Positions 1-8,622 of a stretch of DNA of 17,135 nt are shown here, piece after piece. The first letter of the stretch is position 1, and every line of letters starts with the position of its first letter. A model generated the notes under the pieces. It saw only the letters and a list, made by a program, of their open reading frames with translations. It searched no databases and was not told the DNA's origin. Made by a program: the position numbers and the translations under genes. Origin of the DNA: Spirogloea muscicola (Eukaryota; Streptophyta; Zygnematophyceae; Spirogloeales; Spirogloeaceae); assembly GCA_009602725.1 (NCBI GenBank), contig WELB01000063.1, positions 509,820-526,954 of the forward strand, read 5' to 3'.

Positions 1-151
1 GCCGCCGCCGCCGCCAGGCGCGGCGCCGAGGCCGCCAGGCCGGGCGTGCGTGCCGACGGCAGCGCAGAGCGCCGTCGCACCGAAGCGCCAAACCCTAACC
101 CTAAAACCGTCGCCGCCGCCGTGCCGCCGCCGCTGCCGCGACCGCGTCCAG

Positions 152-1308
152 GGCTTCGTGGCGCGGCCGGAGACGGCGGCTGACGGCTCCGTCAACCTCA
201 TGACCTGGCAGTGCACGCTGCCCGGCAAGAAGGGGGTGAGCCCCCCATTGCTGCCTCGCCTCGGCTCCTCCGCCTCTGCGGCGGTCGCGGCAGCGGTCCA
301 GAGTGCAGCTCTGAGCTCGCGCAGCTCAAAAGCCCGTCTGCTTTATCGTTGCGGCGGCGAAGCTGGGTACCCAACACGCCGTGTTGGCCAGCCATGGCCA
401 CCTCCGCCGCCGTCGCCAGCAGCTGCCGAGGGCGTCGCCCAGAGGCGTAAACGCCACCACCGCGAGAGGGCTCCTGGCTGGCCTGACCACCGCAGTCTCC
501 AGCGTCCGAGGTCGCGCTGGGATCGCCTTGTCGCGCTGCCGGGGGCCGTCACTCCTGCGGCACCTCCTTGGGCTGCCTCAAGAGCCCATCGCCGGCACGG
601 CTGGGCGTGCGCGCGCGCGCAGACGGACTGGGACGGCGGCCACTACCCGCTCACCATCCACTTCTCGGAAGACTACCCGTCCAAGCCGCCCAAGTGCAAG
701 TTCCCCGCCAACTTCTTCCACCCCAACATCTACCCCTCCGGCACCGTCTGCCTCTCCATCCTCAACGAGGACTCGGTGCGCACGCCGATGCCTGCTTGCC
801 TCCCACCTTGCCTGCCCTTCTTTCATTGTCTTCTATACTTTCCTTGGCTTATACTTAGTCTCTGCAATGTACTTTTACTTGAACTCTTTTACCATATGGG
901 AAATGGAAATCGTCACTTATATTGGGACTCCGGCTTCGTCTTAAAATTGCGACAAGTATATCATTCTGGAACTCGGCCTCTTAGCATCTGTCAGACTTAG
1001 GCAAGAACCTGATCATCACTCACTTGCATGGCGCGAGCCATGGCAGGGCTGGCGGCCGGCAATCACAGTCAAGCAGATCCTGATTGGGATCCAGGAGCTG
1101 CTAGACGCGCCCAATCCTGCGGACCCAGCGCAGACGGACGCGTACACGCTCTTCATTCAGGTAAGGCGACGGCGGCCGGTTTTGCTGCACAGCCGTGCTC
1201 GCGACGGTGGTCACAGTTCTGACACGGAGCTCGGTCGGGCTGCAGGACCCTGAGGAGTACAAGCGCCGAGTGCGCCACCAGTCAAAGCAGTACCCCCAGT
1301 CGGTCTGA
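152..1308 (+). CDS. UBC9: SUMO-conjugating enzyme E2 (UBC9/SCE1 type), 5' exon missing
   Basis: The product takes activated SUMO from the E1 enzyme onto a catalytic cysteine and passes it to lysines of target proteins, mainly in the nucleus. Four exons join in frame: 152-235, 623-775, 1047-1160 and 1246-1308 (stop TGA). Donors are GTGAGC, GTGCGC and GTAAGG; all acceptors end in AG. The 137 visible residues start at [13 protein letters not shown] and include [18 protein letters not shown], where the Cys codon at 749-751 is the expected active site. They continue through [19 protein letters not shown] to the C-terminal QSKQYPQSV. The family is about 157-160 residues, so roughly the first 20 (start codon and N-terminal helix) lie in an exon left of the window; an acceptor AG precedes 152. 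UBC9 is preferred over other E2s because of the combination of the [11 protein letters not shown] active site and the DPAQTDAY segment. Family identity is firm; the start is not visible. Confidence 0.93.
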
Positions 1309-1842
1309 CCAGCGCCGCTGGGACTTGCTCGCAGACTCGCTGCCTCAGCCAGTCGAACAATGGCCAGCCTTTGGCCCTTCTCTATTTCATCACCAACTAC
1401 GCTCTGGAGCTTTGTCCAAATTTTCTCCTTCCCTTTATTGCGCATGATGGTGGCGGCAGCAGGCCAGCATCCTAGCAGCCCAGCAAGAGATCTCTATCGC
1501 CCTGATCCAATGCCTTCCGGAGTAGCCGGTCACCAGTTGCCAGCCGTTCATAGAGCAGAAGGATATTGTTCTCTCCTGAGCAATTGCCATGACGGATTGC
1601 TGTTCTATTGTTGTTCCACAGTGCAATGAGAGGGGCTTTAAACTATGGTGGCCTCATTGTGCGTTGTGGAGTACTTGCATCTGGCGCTGCTGGCAGTGGG
1701 GCTCTTCGGACAGCCTCAAGCCCAAGCAGAGGAACCTGGCAGTGTAGAACCATCACCATAACAATACGGGGATTTCCGCCGGGAGTGGCAGGGACGCCAA
1801 CAGCTGGTGCAGGAAGTGAGAGCCAGAGTTGGACGAGCTGTG
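1309..1842. other. Intergenic DNA between convergent genes
   Basis: The stretch lies between the stop codons of the UBC9 gene (+) and the RPL24 gene (-), so it must hold both 3' untranslated regions. I see no convincing conserved reading frame, no RNA gene and no TGTAA-type polyadenylation signal on either strand. Confidence 0.6.
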
Positions 1843-3214
1843 CTAAGGCTTCTTATCGCCATCTGTTGTGGCGGGCTTGTCCTTAGGGTTGCGGCGGCGC
1901 CACTCCTCGGGGCTGTCGATCACCTCGCCTGTCTTGAGGAGGTAGCGGACGCGCGTGCCGTCCTCGAGCGTCTTGTGGCCAACTCGTGACGCCACCTTCT
2001 GCGCCCGTGAGTACAGCATCACGTTGGAGCTATGCACCGGGGCCTCCATCTGCCGCCACGCATGCCATCGCCCCCACCACCACCACAACGTGCCAGACGT
2101 CAGGAACACCTCGTGCTAGGGGGGTAATTCGCGACAATGGCAGTGGCCTCGGCGTCTGACCAAGAGCTGGCACACCCACACAGCAGCTGCACGTGAGTAC
2201 TGATACAAACAGAGACACAAAGGTCGGAGAGCTACGTGAAAGCGCTTGACTTCTCAGTTCATCGAGATGGGAGTTTCTGGCGGAGGGAGGGCTGTGGGAG
2301 AGGGGGAACGAAGGGATGAGGGATAGGGCACGGAGGGAGGTGAGCTGGGGAGGAGGGCGGGAGGACCCGGAGGGGCACGAGGGCGCCCAGAGCGAGCAGG
2401 AGAAGTGGGGGAAGGGGGGGGCAAGACTGGAGGAGGGCGGTACAGAGGGCCGGAGGAAGGAAAGGTAAGACAAAAATGCGGCTGCTGATGTTAAACGAGC
2501 GGCTGTCAAAGCCAGCCAGGTGCATACAGAGGGTGTTGACGACTATGCTAGCGGAGCTGTTAAAGCCAGGTGCATGCAGAGGGTGTTCATGACATACATT
2601 AGCGGAGCCACAGGCTAAGGCAGACAGGAGCGCTGTCAGTACCCACGTGTCAGCAGTTAGGAGGTCAGACGAGCTGAGGGGCAAGGAGAACGCGGCTGCT
2701 GATATAGTCAATAAGAGCGGCTGTAATGGCCAGCCAGGTGCATAACAGAGGGTGTTTGATGACAGGTCTAGGGTTGGGTTTAGGGTTTAGGGGTTTTAGG
2801 GTTTAGCCTGAGCCCCACCTGGACGATCTGGCCGGACTCGCCCTCGGCCTTGCCCTTGACGTGCTTGGTGCGCAGGTTGACGCCCTTGACGAGCACGCGG
2901 CTGTCGTGCGAGAAGATGCGCGTCACCTCCGCCACGCGGCCCTTGTCCGCGCCCGCGATCACCTGCACCGTGTCGCCGGCCTTGACGTGCACCTTGAGCC
3001 GCATCGGCAGGCTGTTCTCCTTCACCTCCTTGCGCTCCCACCGCTTCACCTGCGCCCGCGCTCGACAGCGACGGCGGCGGCGGCGGCGGCGGCGGGCGCG
3101 GAGTCAGGTCATGCATTCACCACGGGAGGTGGCAATGGCGGCGTAGGCGGCGGCGGCGGCGGCGGCGGCGGCGCTCACGGCGGCGCGGACGGCTGGGAGC
3201 GGCTGCAGCGCCGG
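1843..3214 (-). CDS. RPL24: Chloroplast 50S ribosomal protein uL24c (RPL24), nucleus-encoded
   Basis: This KOW-domain protein helps start assembly of the large subunit of the plastid ribosome. Two exons are solid: 3049-2819 (77 codons, from [15 protein letters not shown]) and 2049-1843 (68 codons plus stop). The KOW core is [19 protein letters not shown]; the second exon begins [15 protein letters not shown], as in plant uL24c, and ends DGDKKP. The intron is 2050-2818 with donor GTGGGG and acceptor CAG, phase 0 on both sides. A further 36-base piece, 3179-3214, followed by donor GTGAGC and a 129-base intron, would join in phase 0 and read [12 protein letters not shown]. That resembles the end of a chloroplast transit peptide with a VRAA-like processing site. 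This piece is provisional: an N and a run of 68 A interrupt it directly upstream, and no start codon is visible. The frame at 3049 opens with GTG after an AG, so it is an exon edge rather than the start. Confidence 0.9.
2275..2465. repeat. Purine-rich, G-run tract
   Basis: About 190 bases of the plus strand are nearly all G and A, with many GGG to GGGGGGG runs. The tract lies inside RPL24 intron 2050-2818, so the transcript carries a C/T-rich tract. It could form G-quadruplex or triplex DNA; this is inferred from composition only. Confidence 0.7.
2478..2764. repeat. Imperfect repeat, three copies, in RPL24 intron
   Basis: Copies at about 2478-2550, 2553-2610 and 2692-2764 share the core gccaggtgcat followed by acagagggtgtt (one copy gives gcagagggtgtt). 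The first and third copies are longer; both begin with gcggctgctgat and then gagcggctgt, offset by 214 bases. The middle copy is shorter. No coding role is seen. Confidence 0.8.
2767..2806. repeat. Telomere-like TTTAGGG array (intronic)
   Basis: About five degenerate TTTAGGG units occur here. On the transcribed (minus) strand they read CCCTAAA and begin about a dozen bases after the GTGGGG donor of the RPL24 intron. Confidence 0.85.
3062..3172. repeat. CGG trinucleotide runs
   Basis: Two runs of about eight and nine CGG/GGC units (near 3067-3091 and 3144-3172) flank a short unique segment. They fall in the proposed first intron of RPL24, where the transcript would read GCC repeats. Confidence 0.85.
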
Positions 3215-3215
3215 N

Positions 3216-3283
<68 letters not shown>
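3215..3283. repeat. N followed by 68-base poly-A run, probable assembly break
   Basis: A single N at 3215 is followed by 68 uninterrupted A, and CGG repeats resume directly at 3284. The run splits what should be the RPL24 transit-peptide exon. A long pure A run within CGG repeats is more likely a sequencing or joining artefact than genomic sequence, though a retroposed poly-A tail cannot be excluded. Confidence 0.75.
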
Positions 3284-3284
<1 letters not shown>

Positions 3285-3331
3285 CCGCCGGCGGCGGCGG
3301 CGGCGGCGGCGACGGCGGCGGCGGCGGCGGC
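3284..3331. repeat. CGG trinucleotide run
   Basis: About fifteen GGC/CGG units, interrupted once by GAC, lie right after the poly-A run. On the minus strand this could be proline- or alanine-coding or 5' untranslated sequence of RPL24; the frame cannot be decided. Confidence 0.8.
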
Positions 3332-3337
3332 GCGGGA

Positions 3338-3377
3338 TTTAGGGTTTCGCTCTGCGGGGTTGGTCCTGCACCCTAAA
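3338..3377. repeat. Inverted telomere-like pair
   Basis: TTTAGGGT at 3338-3345 and ACCCTAAA at 3370-3377 are perfect complements around a 24-base loop. The pair lies just upstream of the RPL24 5' region (minus strand). It could be a promoter telo-box pair or chance pairing of scattered telomere-like motifs. Confidence 0.6.
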
Positions 3378-3730
3378 CCCTCGGCTGCGGTAACGGCGTC
3401 TTGCCTCAGCTGAAACGACGCCCAACGTCAGCGTGAGCCCCGACAAGGAGGCCGTTAACCACCTTCAGCTTTGTGGGATTGTCAACTTCCGTCTGGGAGT
3501 CGGGCATCATTTAGCGACCTCTACGTGCTAACTCGTGGTTACTGAGCGGGTCAGCTTAGCAGTCGAAGTGGTTTTCTAGTACTTGGCCACTGAGGCCCTC
3601 CATCACTCAATACACACTCCATCCCCTGCTAACGATGAGACCCACATTGACGATACTCATTACAACCAAGATCAACATTGTGACTGTTAATTTGTCCCAT
3701 AGTCTCACTTCATCTTCAGGCGCTTTTCTT

Positions 3731-3845
3731 GTAGGGTTTAGGTGAGAGTTCAGGGGCCGCCCACTGTCAGCTTCTTCTCTCGTTCTGTCGGCCCCTGTGA
3801 GCCTGCCTTATTATCTCCCTGCAAGGCGATCTGGCTCCTTCAGCG
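3731..3845. repeat. Direct repeat, copy 1
   Basis: This copy pairs with 4121-4228. Both have a TAGGTTT-like start, an identical 20-base core (cccactgtcagcttcttctc), then CCTGTRAGCCTGCCTTA, CTGCAA and GCTCCTTC, with small indels. The offset is about 378 bases. Confidence 0.8.
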
Positions 3846-3877
3846 TAGGAAGCAAGCTCATCCAGATGGGGAGAGTG

Positions 3878-3927
3878 CTGTGGAAGCCAGTCCGAGAAGG
3901 CTGGACAAGGTCCGAAGGGGCCGGGAG
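3878..3927. repeat. Dispersed 50-base repeat, copy A
   Basis: The best-conserved part is ggacaaggtccga followed by a G-rich end (3903-3924). It matches the intergenic segment at 9488-9538 on the same strand. Confidence 0.6.
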
Positions 3928-4120
3928 AGATCTAAAACACATACCAAAGCTCTGGCATTTGGCCTCCCCCACCCTGCAAAACAATGTCCTGCAACAAGGT
4001 GGAAGAAAGCACCTTGACATCCAATGGAGACAAATTACTGCGACTGTGGTGGTTCTGTTGACTCCCGTTTCGTCCTACTATCGCCTCATCGTTAGGGGTT
4101 CTTGATTGTTGGTGTGAAGT

Positions 4121-4228
4121 GTAGGTTTTAGATGCCACCCACTGTCAGCTTCTTCTCTTGTGTTGTCAGCTCCTGTAAGCCTGCCTTACACGACCTGCAA
4201 TATGGTGCTGATACATTGCTCCTTCTGC
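4121..4228. repeat. Direct repeat, copy 2
   Basis: This is the second copy of the 3731-3845 repeat. A further shared block, AGCACCTTGACA, lies downstream of both (about 4008 and 4271) at unequal distances, so the copies have diverged by insertion or deletion. No open frame, target-site duplication or terminal inverted repeat was found. Confidence 0.75.
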
Positions 4229-5209
4229 ATAGCTATAACGTTTGGTCTCACCCCTGTGGTCGGTGAGAGAGAGCACCTTGACAATTCCAGCATAGCCTGC
4301 CCTGGATGACCGTCTGACCATCACAGTGCTACCTGTCACCGCGGCGAATACATGTAACACAACACAGGGCCCGAGGTAGACTATGAAGCAATCTCAATAA
4401 TGTGGCACAGTGACGTGAATGATCATGTGATGCCTCCTGACGCTATCGGCTCACCTGCTGAGGTAGGTCCACTAATTTGAGCACAAAAAGGAGGCACGAA
4501 CAAGCTCATTACAGCCACATGAGACGATTACTACTGCTGTGACCAGCAATCATGAAGGGATAAAATGTAACTTGCATCAGTCTCCGAGGCCTCTGGACAT
4601 CTATTACTTTGAAACAAAAGGACACAGGGAGGCGACATTCAGATCAGACACATTACTCTGCAGAAAGTGAAGCACATAGCCAGGTGCACACCCAGAGAAA
4701 TTTGTCCGTAAGCGAAGAACAGCCCCAGATTGAAAACTATTGCTGTTTGCACTCTGGCGCCTGCTCGTCGCCACCCGCCCCAGCCTTGGCGCTCGGCGCT
4801 GGCTTACCAGTTGATCCCTTCTGCAGCAATTGAAGGGCCGCCACTCAATCAGCTATAGCTGCGTCGTACCCAACATGTTGGCGGAATACAAAGAGCTTCT
4901 AGTCCACCAGACTCTGCCCCATACCATTTACAACCATTTAGCAGCTGAAATTCTGCTACACTCTGGGTTAGAAAACACAAAGCAGGCTTTCACTCCACTC
5001 TCTGAATACAAATTAATGTCGAATTCTTCGTGTTCTCCAGACTTGTTGACCTCTGCTAACTACAAAAAAGTGTCCACTACAGCCTTAGCCTATCCCAAAG
5101 AAGGGTGAGCATGCCAAATGACACTTGCACGGTCAAAGGATTGGAGGCTAGGTGCAATCTTCCAATGACGCCTGATTGTAAGGTCAAATGTGCCGGCTGT
5201 GCTTGCAAG

Positions 5210-8200
5210 TCAAACCTTCTGTGCAGTCCCCCGGCCCTTCTGAGGCTTCCCCTTCTCCTCATCCTCGTCGCCGTCATCCTCATCCTCATCTTCGTCGTCA
5301 TCATCATCGTCCTCCTCATCGTCCTCATCCTCATCATCATCCTCGTCACCCTCCTCATCGTCTTCCTCTTCGTCCTCGTACTCTTCCAAGGCCTCACCAG
5401 TGAACCACTTCACTGCATGTGGGATGATCTTCTCCTTCAGCATAGACCTGAGAGACAGATGCGTGCTCATATTCAGCAAATAATCTTCAGCCAGTACCTG
5501 GCCTGAGCAGCACAACATTCGCAACTATCTAATCTGCTCCAATGTATGATCACAAGTATCGTCACGTAGCTTTAGTAGCTTGGGTACCATGGGACCCCAG
5601 ACATGCATATGCTGCCAAAGTCTGATTATATAGATTGTTCCATAGCAACACCACAAAATCGACAAATCAAAAGCCCTGAATTCCATTGAAAAAAATTCAG
5701 GGTGTCACATACCCAACTTCGTAGTCATTCTCCATCTCTTCCTGCAGCTGCTCCGCCTACACAACGCAATCACAAATTAGACCTTGCTAGGCTGCAGCCG
5801 GCTGAAAGTCTTTGCAAGCGGGTGTATAAAGAGAGATGCATGCCACAGCCGTCAGGCACAACACATGGTCGCTTTTGTGTTACAGCAACTATCACATACA
5901 GTTGTACATCCTCAAGTCGTACATCCGCAAAGCCATTGCCACAATACCAGGCTGCAAATACTGCTACAGCCTGAAGGGCCACAACGGATTGCCAATCAAC
6001 TGTCTTTCGTATGACAAGAGCCTGTAGACAATGATATGTATAGAATAAAATTCTTACCTCGTCCGCACTAATTTGCTCATCGTCCCCAGGCACCTGCGGG
6101 GGGCTGAAGAAGTTGAAGAAGCTCTCGCACTGCTCTATCTTCGTAACCGGCTTGGTGTTTTTGGCCCCTTTCTTGGGCTTCTTCTTCAGCACTTTCTGAG
6201 TGAGGTTCTTTCCTGGCAACCACTCAATCGTCGTCCTGTGCAGCACATTGTGGGAGACATATTAATAACAGCAAGTGTAGTGCTGGTTTTCTACTATCTA
6301 ATTTATAATCAGCTGCATGGGAGTTGGCCAGATAGTGCTGAGAAGGCATCTCATCAAGTTATGAGTACTTACGCCTCAGCCTTCTCCAGGATGGGCTCGT
6401 CCTCGTCAATCATGTGGTAAGTCTTGCTCAGCTGCCAGCGACATACGCAGGCAGGAGCTCGGTGAGACTGCATCGGTTGCCTTGTCACAAGAGCTTGATA
6501 GATGTGATGTGAATCTGCACAGTGCAGAGGTGCTGCTAAACAGCCTGCTATGGGGCCCGTGCATCTGAAGCTCACTGTGGTGTTCTTGAAGAAGGGGTTG
6601 GGCTCAAATTCTAAGTCCAGTGTAAAGCCCTGTTGTTGAGGCAAGGAGAAATCTTGCTTGCTTCAGATTGCTTGCTTGCGTCACTGCCTGCTCCGCTCCA
6701 AGAATCAACAGAAACTCAAAAATTGCAAGCTAGAATGTGCAGGTCTCTACAACAAACATTGAGATAAGTGGATCTGCAAGCTGTCCCCAATCCGCAGATG
6801 ACGGGTACCACTAGGCATCCATATAAAGGATTGGCCATATAGCAGGCACAATAATGGCACACCTTGCCCTCCTCCAAGGGCCGCCACTTGATATTGATGA
6901 GGTGCTTGAGAGCCTCCTCGTCCTTCTCCGTGATCTGTGGGAGGTCTATATGTAAGCTCATCACACAGTAAGCCCTGCACCTAATGGTATCCCCTACAAG
7001 TTTTCTGTGATGTTACTTCCATGCAAGTTAAGATAAGTTCCTCTCTGTTATACAGCATTATCAGCATGTCTGATGCATAAGGAAGTAAACACCAGCTTCA
7101 CCTATGAGTAGCAAACTGTATACTACAGATATCCACTGTCACCAATGCAGCAAGCTGCGCAACTGCTAAACTAGATTGTCAACCTCAAGGCCAAATGCAC
7201 CTGCTCGCTTGTAACTTCATTGTTTTTTAGGGCTGTCAACCAGAACTCTGGAATGCCTTTTGAGACTGTACCACCAAAGTTCAAAGATCATCTGGTCAAA
7301 GCAGGCGTTATGTGGCCCCCTCAATTTGTGATCACGGACTGCGCAGCTTCTCAGCTCTACACACAAATCTGCTGCCGCTGAAAGTCGGCAAGGTCCCTAT
7401 GAGTGGCAAGTTAATGAGATTGATTGAAGGCGATATGAAGTTATAAATAGCTGACACTGCACAGCGATGGTGCAGGTCAGGCGAGGAGACTCACCCTCAG
7501 CATCCGCTTCGTCTCCTGCTTCCCCGCGCTCTGGGCCTCCCTGAGCAGCCTCGGGGCCAGCATCAGGCTTGTCCTCTGGCTCCACAGCGCCAGTGACAAT
7601 CTCCCCTCTCTGCCAGCACAGGGCATTATCATGAGTCAGTAGATCGAAATCAGTTGCAGAAGCTCAGTGGAGATGATGACCAATACTCTAAAGTCAACCT
7701 TCAATACACTCGTCAGGCTCACTGAGCGTAATAAGGGTGTACCTTCTGATACAGGGGCTCGTACAGAGTGAGGTACTTGGCCTCCAGCTTCCTTCTCTCC
7801 TCCAGGAACTGCTCCTCAAGCTCGTCATGCTTGTGCTGCCAGCGTAAGCAGGCCGCACTTGCGGCCCTCAGAGTGGGAAGCGGACGAGGCGATCTCTACT
7901 AGCCTCTTATAGCTCTTATAGCTCTAAGAGTCTGATAGCTGTTTTCCAGGCTCGTCACATAAGCTGCATGCGCAAAAGCCTGGGCCTGCAGGTCTGTCCA
8001 CTCCGTGCAGATGAAGGCACCTGCTGATAGCACAATGAGAAGGTAACGCAGCTCTGTGGCTGGCTTCCCATGTAGCCTGACCTTACCTGGAGGTCCTGCA
8101 GAGCGGCAACGCGCTTATGGACCTTCGCAGGGAGGGACTCGAGGTACCCCGACGAGCGGCCGACGAGGCCCGAGAGGCGGTCCTGCAGGTCTTGAGAGCC

Positions 8201-8438
8201 GCCTCAGCGTTCAGCTGTGGAAGGCTGGGACTAAGAAACGCGGTGCTTCCGTTTCTACAGAATTTGAACTTGTGACCTTCCAATCGATTGGCAGCGGCCA
8301 CGGCGAGATGGAGCTATGAGGCCGTGCGGCAGGCAAGGCAGTCCGATGGCGGCGGCAAGCCTGCGGAGATGGAGGACGACGACAGGACCTGGATGGCGGA
8401 CATGAGACCGGCGCGGTCGGCGCCGCTGAGCTGACCGC
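5210..8438 (-). CDS. NAP1: NAP1-family nucleosome assembly protein, start unresolved
   Basis: This is a histone chaperone that binds H2A-H2B, shuttles it to the nucleus and deposits it on DNA. Ten exons are firm, in transcript order: 8182-8087, 7835-7743, 7609-7495, 7256-7201, 6934-6863, 6629-6576, 6431-6373, 6235-6058, 5747-5713 (35 bases) and 5447-5210. An eleventh, ending at 8389, reads [14 protein letters not shown] and matches the plant NAP1 N-terminal region. Phases agree at every junction. Landmarks in order are [21 protein letters not shown], an acidic insert after [92 protein letters not shown], and a 40-residue Asp/Glu tail ending TAQKV. There is no C-terminal CaaX box, unlike land-plant NAP1 proteins that end in a farnesylation site. 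No in-frame ATG precedes LSGADRAG before a stop; an acceptor-like CAG lies at 8439-8441, so the first exon is probably farther right, overlapping the divergent exostosin gene's 5' side. Family identity is very sure. Confidence 0.94.
8240..8316 (-). repeat. tRNA-like remnant in NAP1 intron
   Basis: On the minus strand a TAGCTCC A-box-like start is followed about 47 bases later by AGTTCAAATTC, close to the B-box of Pol III promoters, with GGTCACA before it. The T-stem pairs poorly and no acceptor stem closes, so it is not a working tRNA. A decayed tRNA gene or SINE head is the best reading. Confidence 0.3.
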
Positions 8439-8522
8439 CTGCAGCAGCAGCAGGCGCGAGGGGCTCAGCGAGGACGGCGATCCCCGGCGGGGCTCATATC
8501 AAAGCACATAAGGCTAAAGAAT

Positions 8523-8591
8523 GAAGAGGCGCGGCGCGGCACGGAAGGCCCCCAGCTGCCGCCACCGCCAAAGCTCCGCGCCGCCGCCGTC

Positions 8592-8622
<31 letters not shown>

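Larger units (their letters stand above)
3380..5209. other. Intergenic DNA with repeats, no recognised gene
   Basis: The stretch lies between the RPL24 5' side and the NAP1 stop codon. It holds a two-copy direct repeat (3731-3845 and 4121-4228) and one copy of a dispersed 50-base repeat (3878-3927). It also holds a weak exon-like minus-strand segment (4252-4332) reading STVMVRRSSRAGYAGIV with AG and GTGAGA borders. Reading frames elsewhere are short and show no family pattern I recognise. No tRNA or rRNA is seen. TTACA at 4928-4932 would be a TGTAA polyadenylation signal on the minus strand, about 280 bases past the NAP1 stop, and is only suggestive. Confidence 0.6.

Noticed and set aside
519-536. 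GIALSR, matching the animal UBC9 N-terminus, in the intron after exon 152-235
   Set aside because: It lies downstream of the segment it should precede, the following residues do not match, and six residues in GC-rich sequence can occur by chance.
50-1000. Single 316-residue uninterrupted frame over the UBC9 region
   Set aside because: It runs through two introns. Only 152-235 and 623-775 carry UBC9 sequence; the parts between are Arg/Pro/Ser-rich translation of intron, and splice sites fit exactly.
2861-3376. Plus-strand frame with poly-Lys and poly-Gly
   Set aside because: It is antisense to RPL24 exon 2 and then reads the artefact-like poly-A and CGG repeats; no family pattern.
5105-5506. 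Plus-strand frame with a long run of Leu/Ile/Val resembling membrane segments
   Set aside because: It is the antisense of the NAP1 Asp/Glu tail; GAN codons read backwards give hydrophobic residues.
7895-7935. Near-palindrome of CTCTTATAGC units in a NAP1 intron
   Set aside because: Short and imperfect; no flanking duplication or other sign of an element.
8183-8220. Possible one-base frameshift in NAP1 joining AEAALK to DLQDRL
   Set aside because: The acceptor CAG before GACCGC gives DRLSGLVG in phase with the preceding exon LMSAIQ, so no frameshift is needed.
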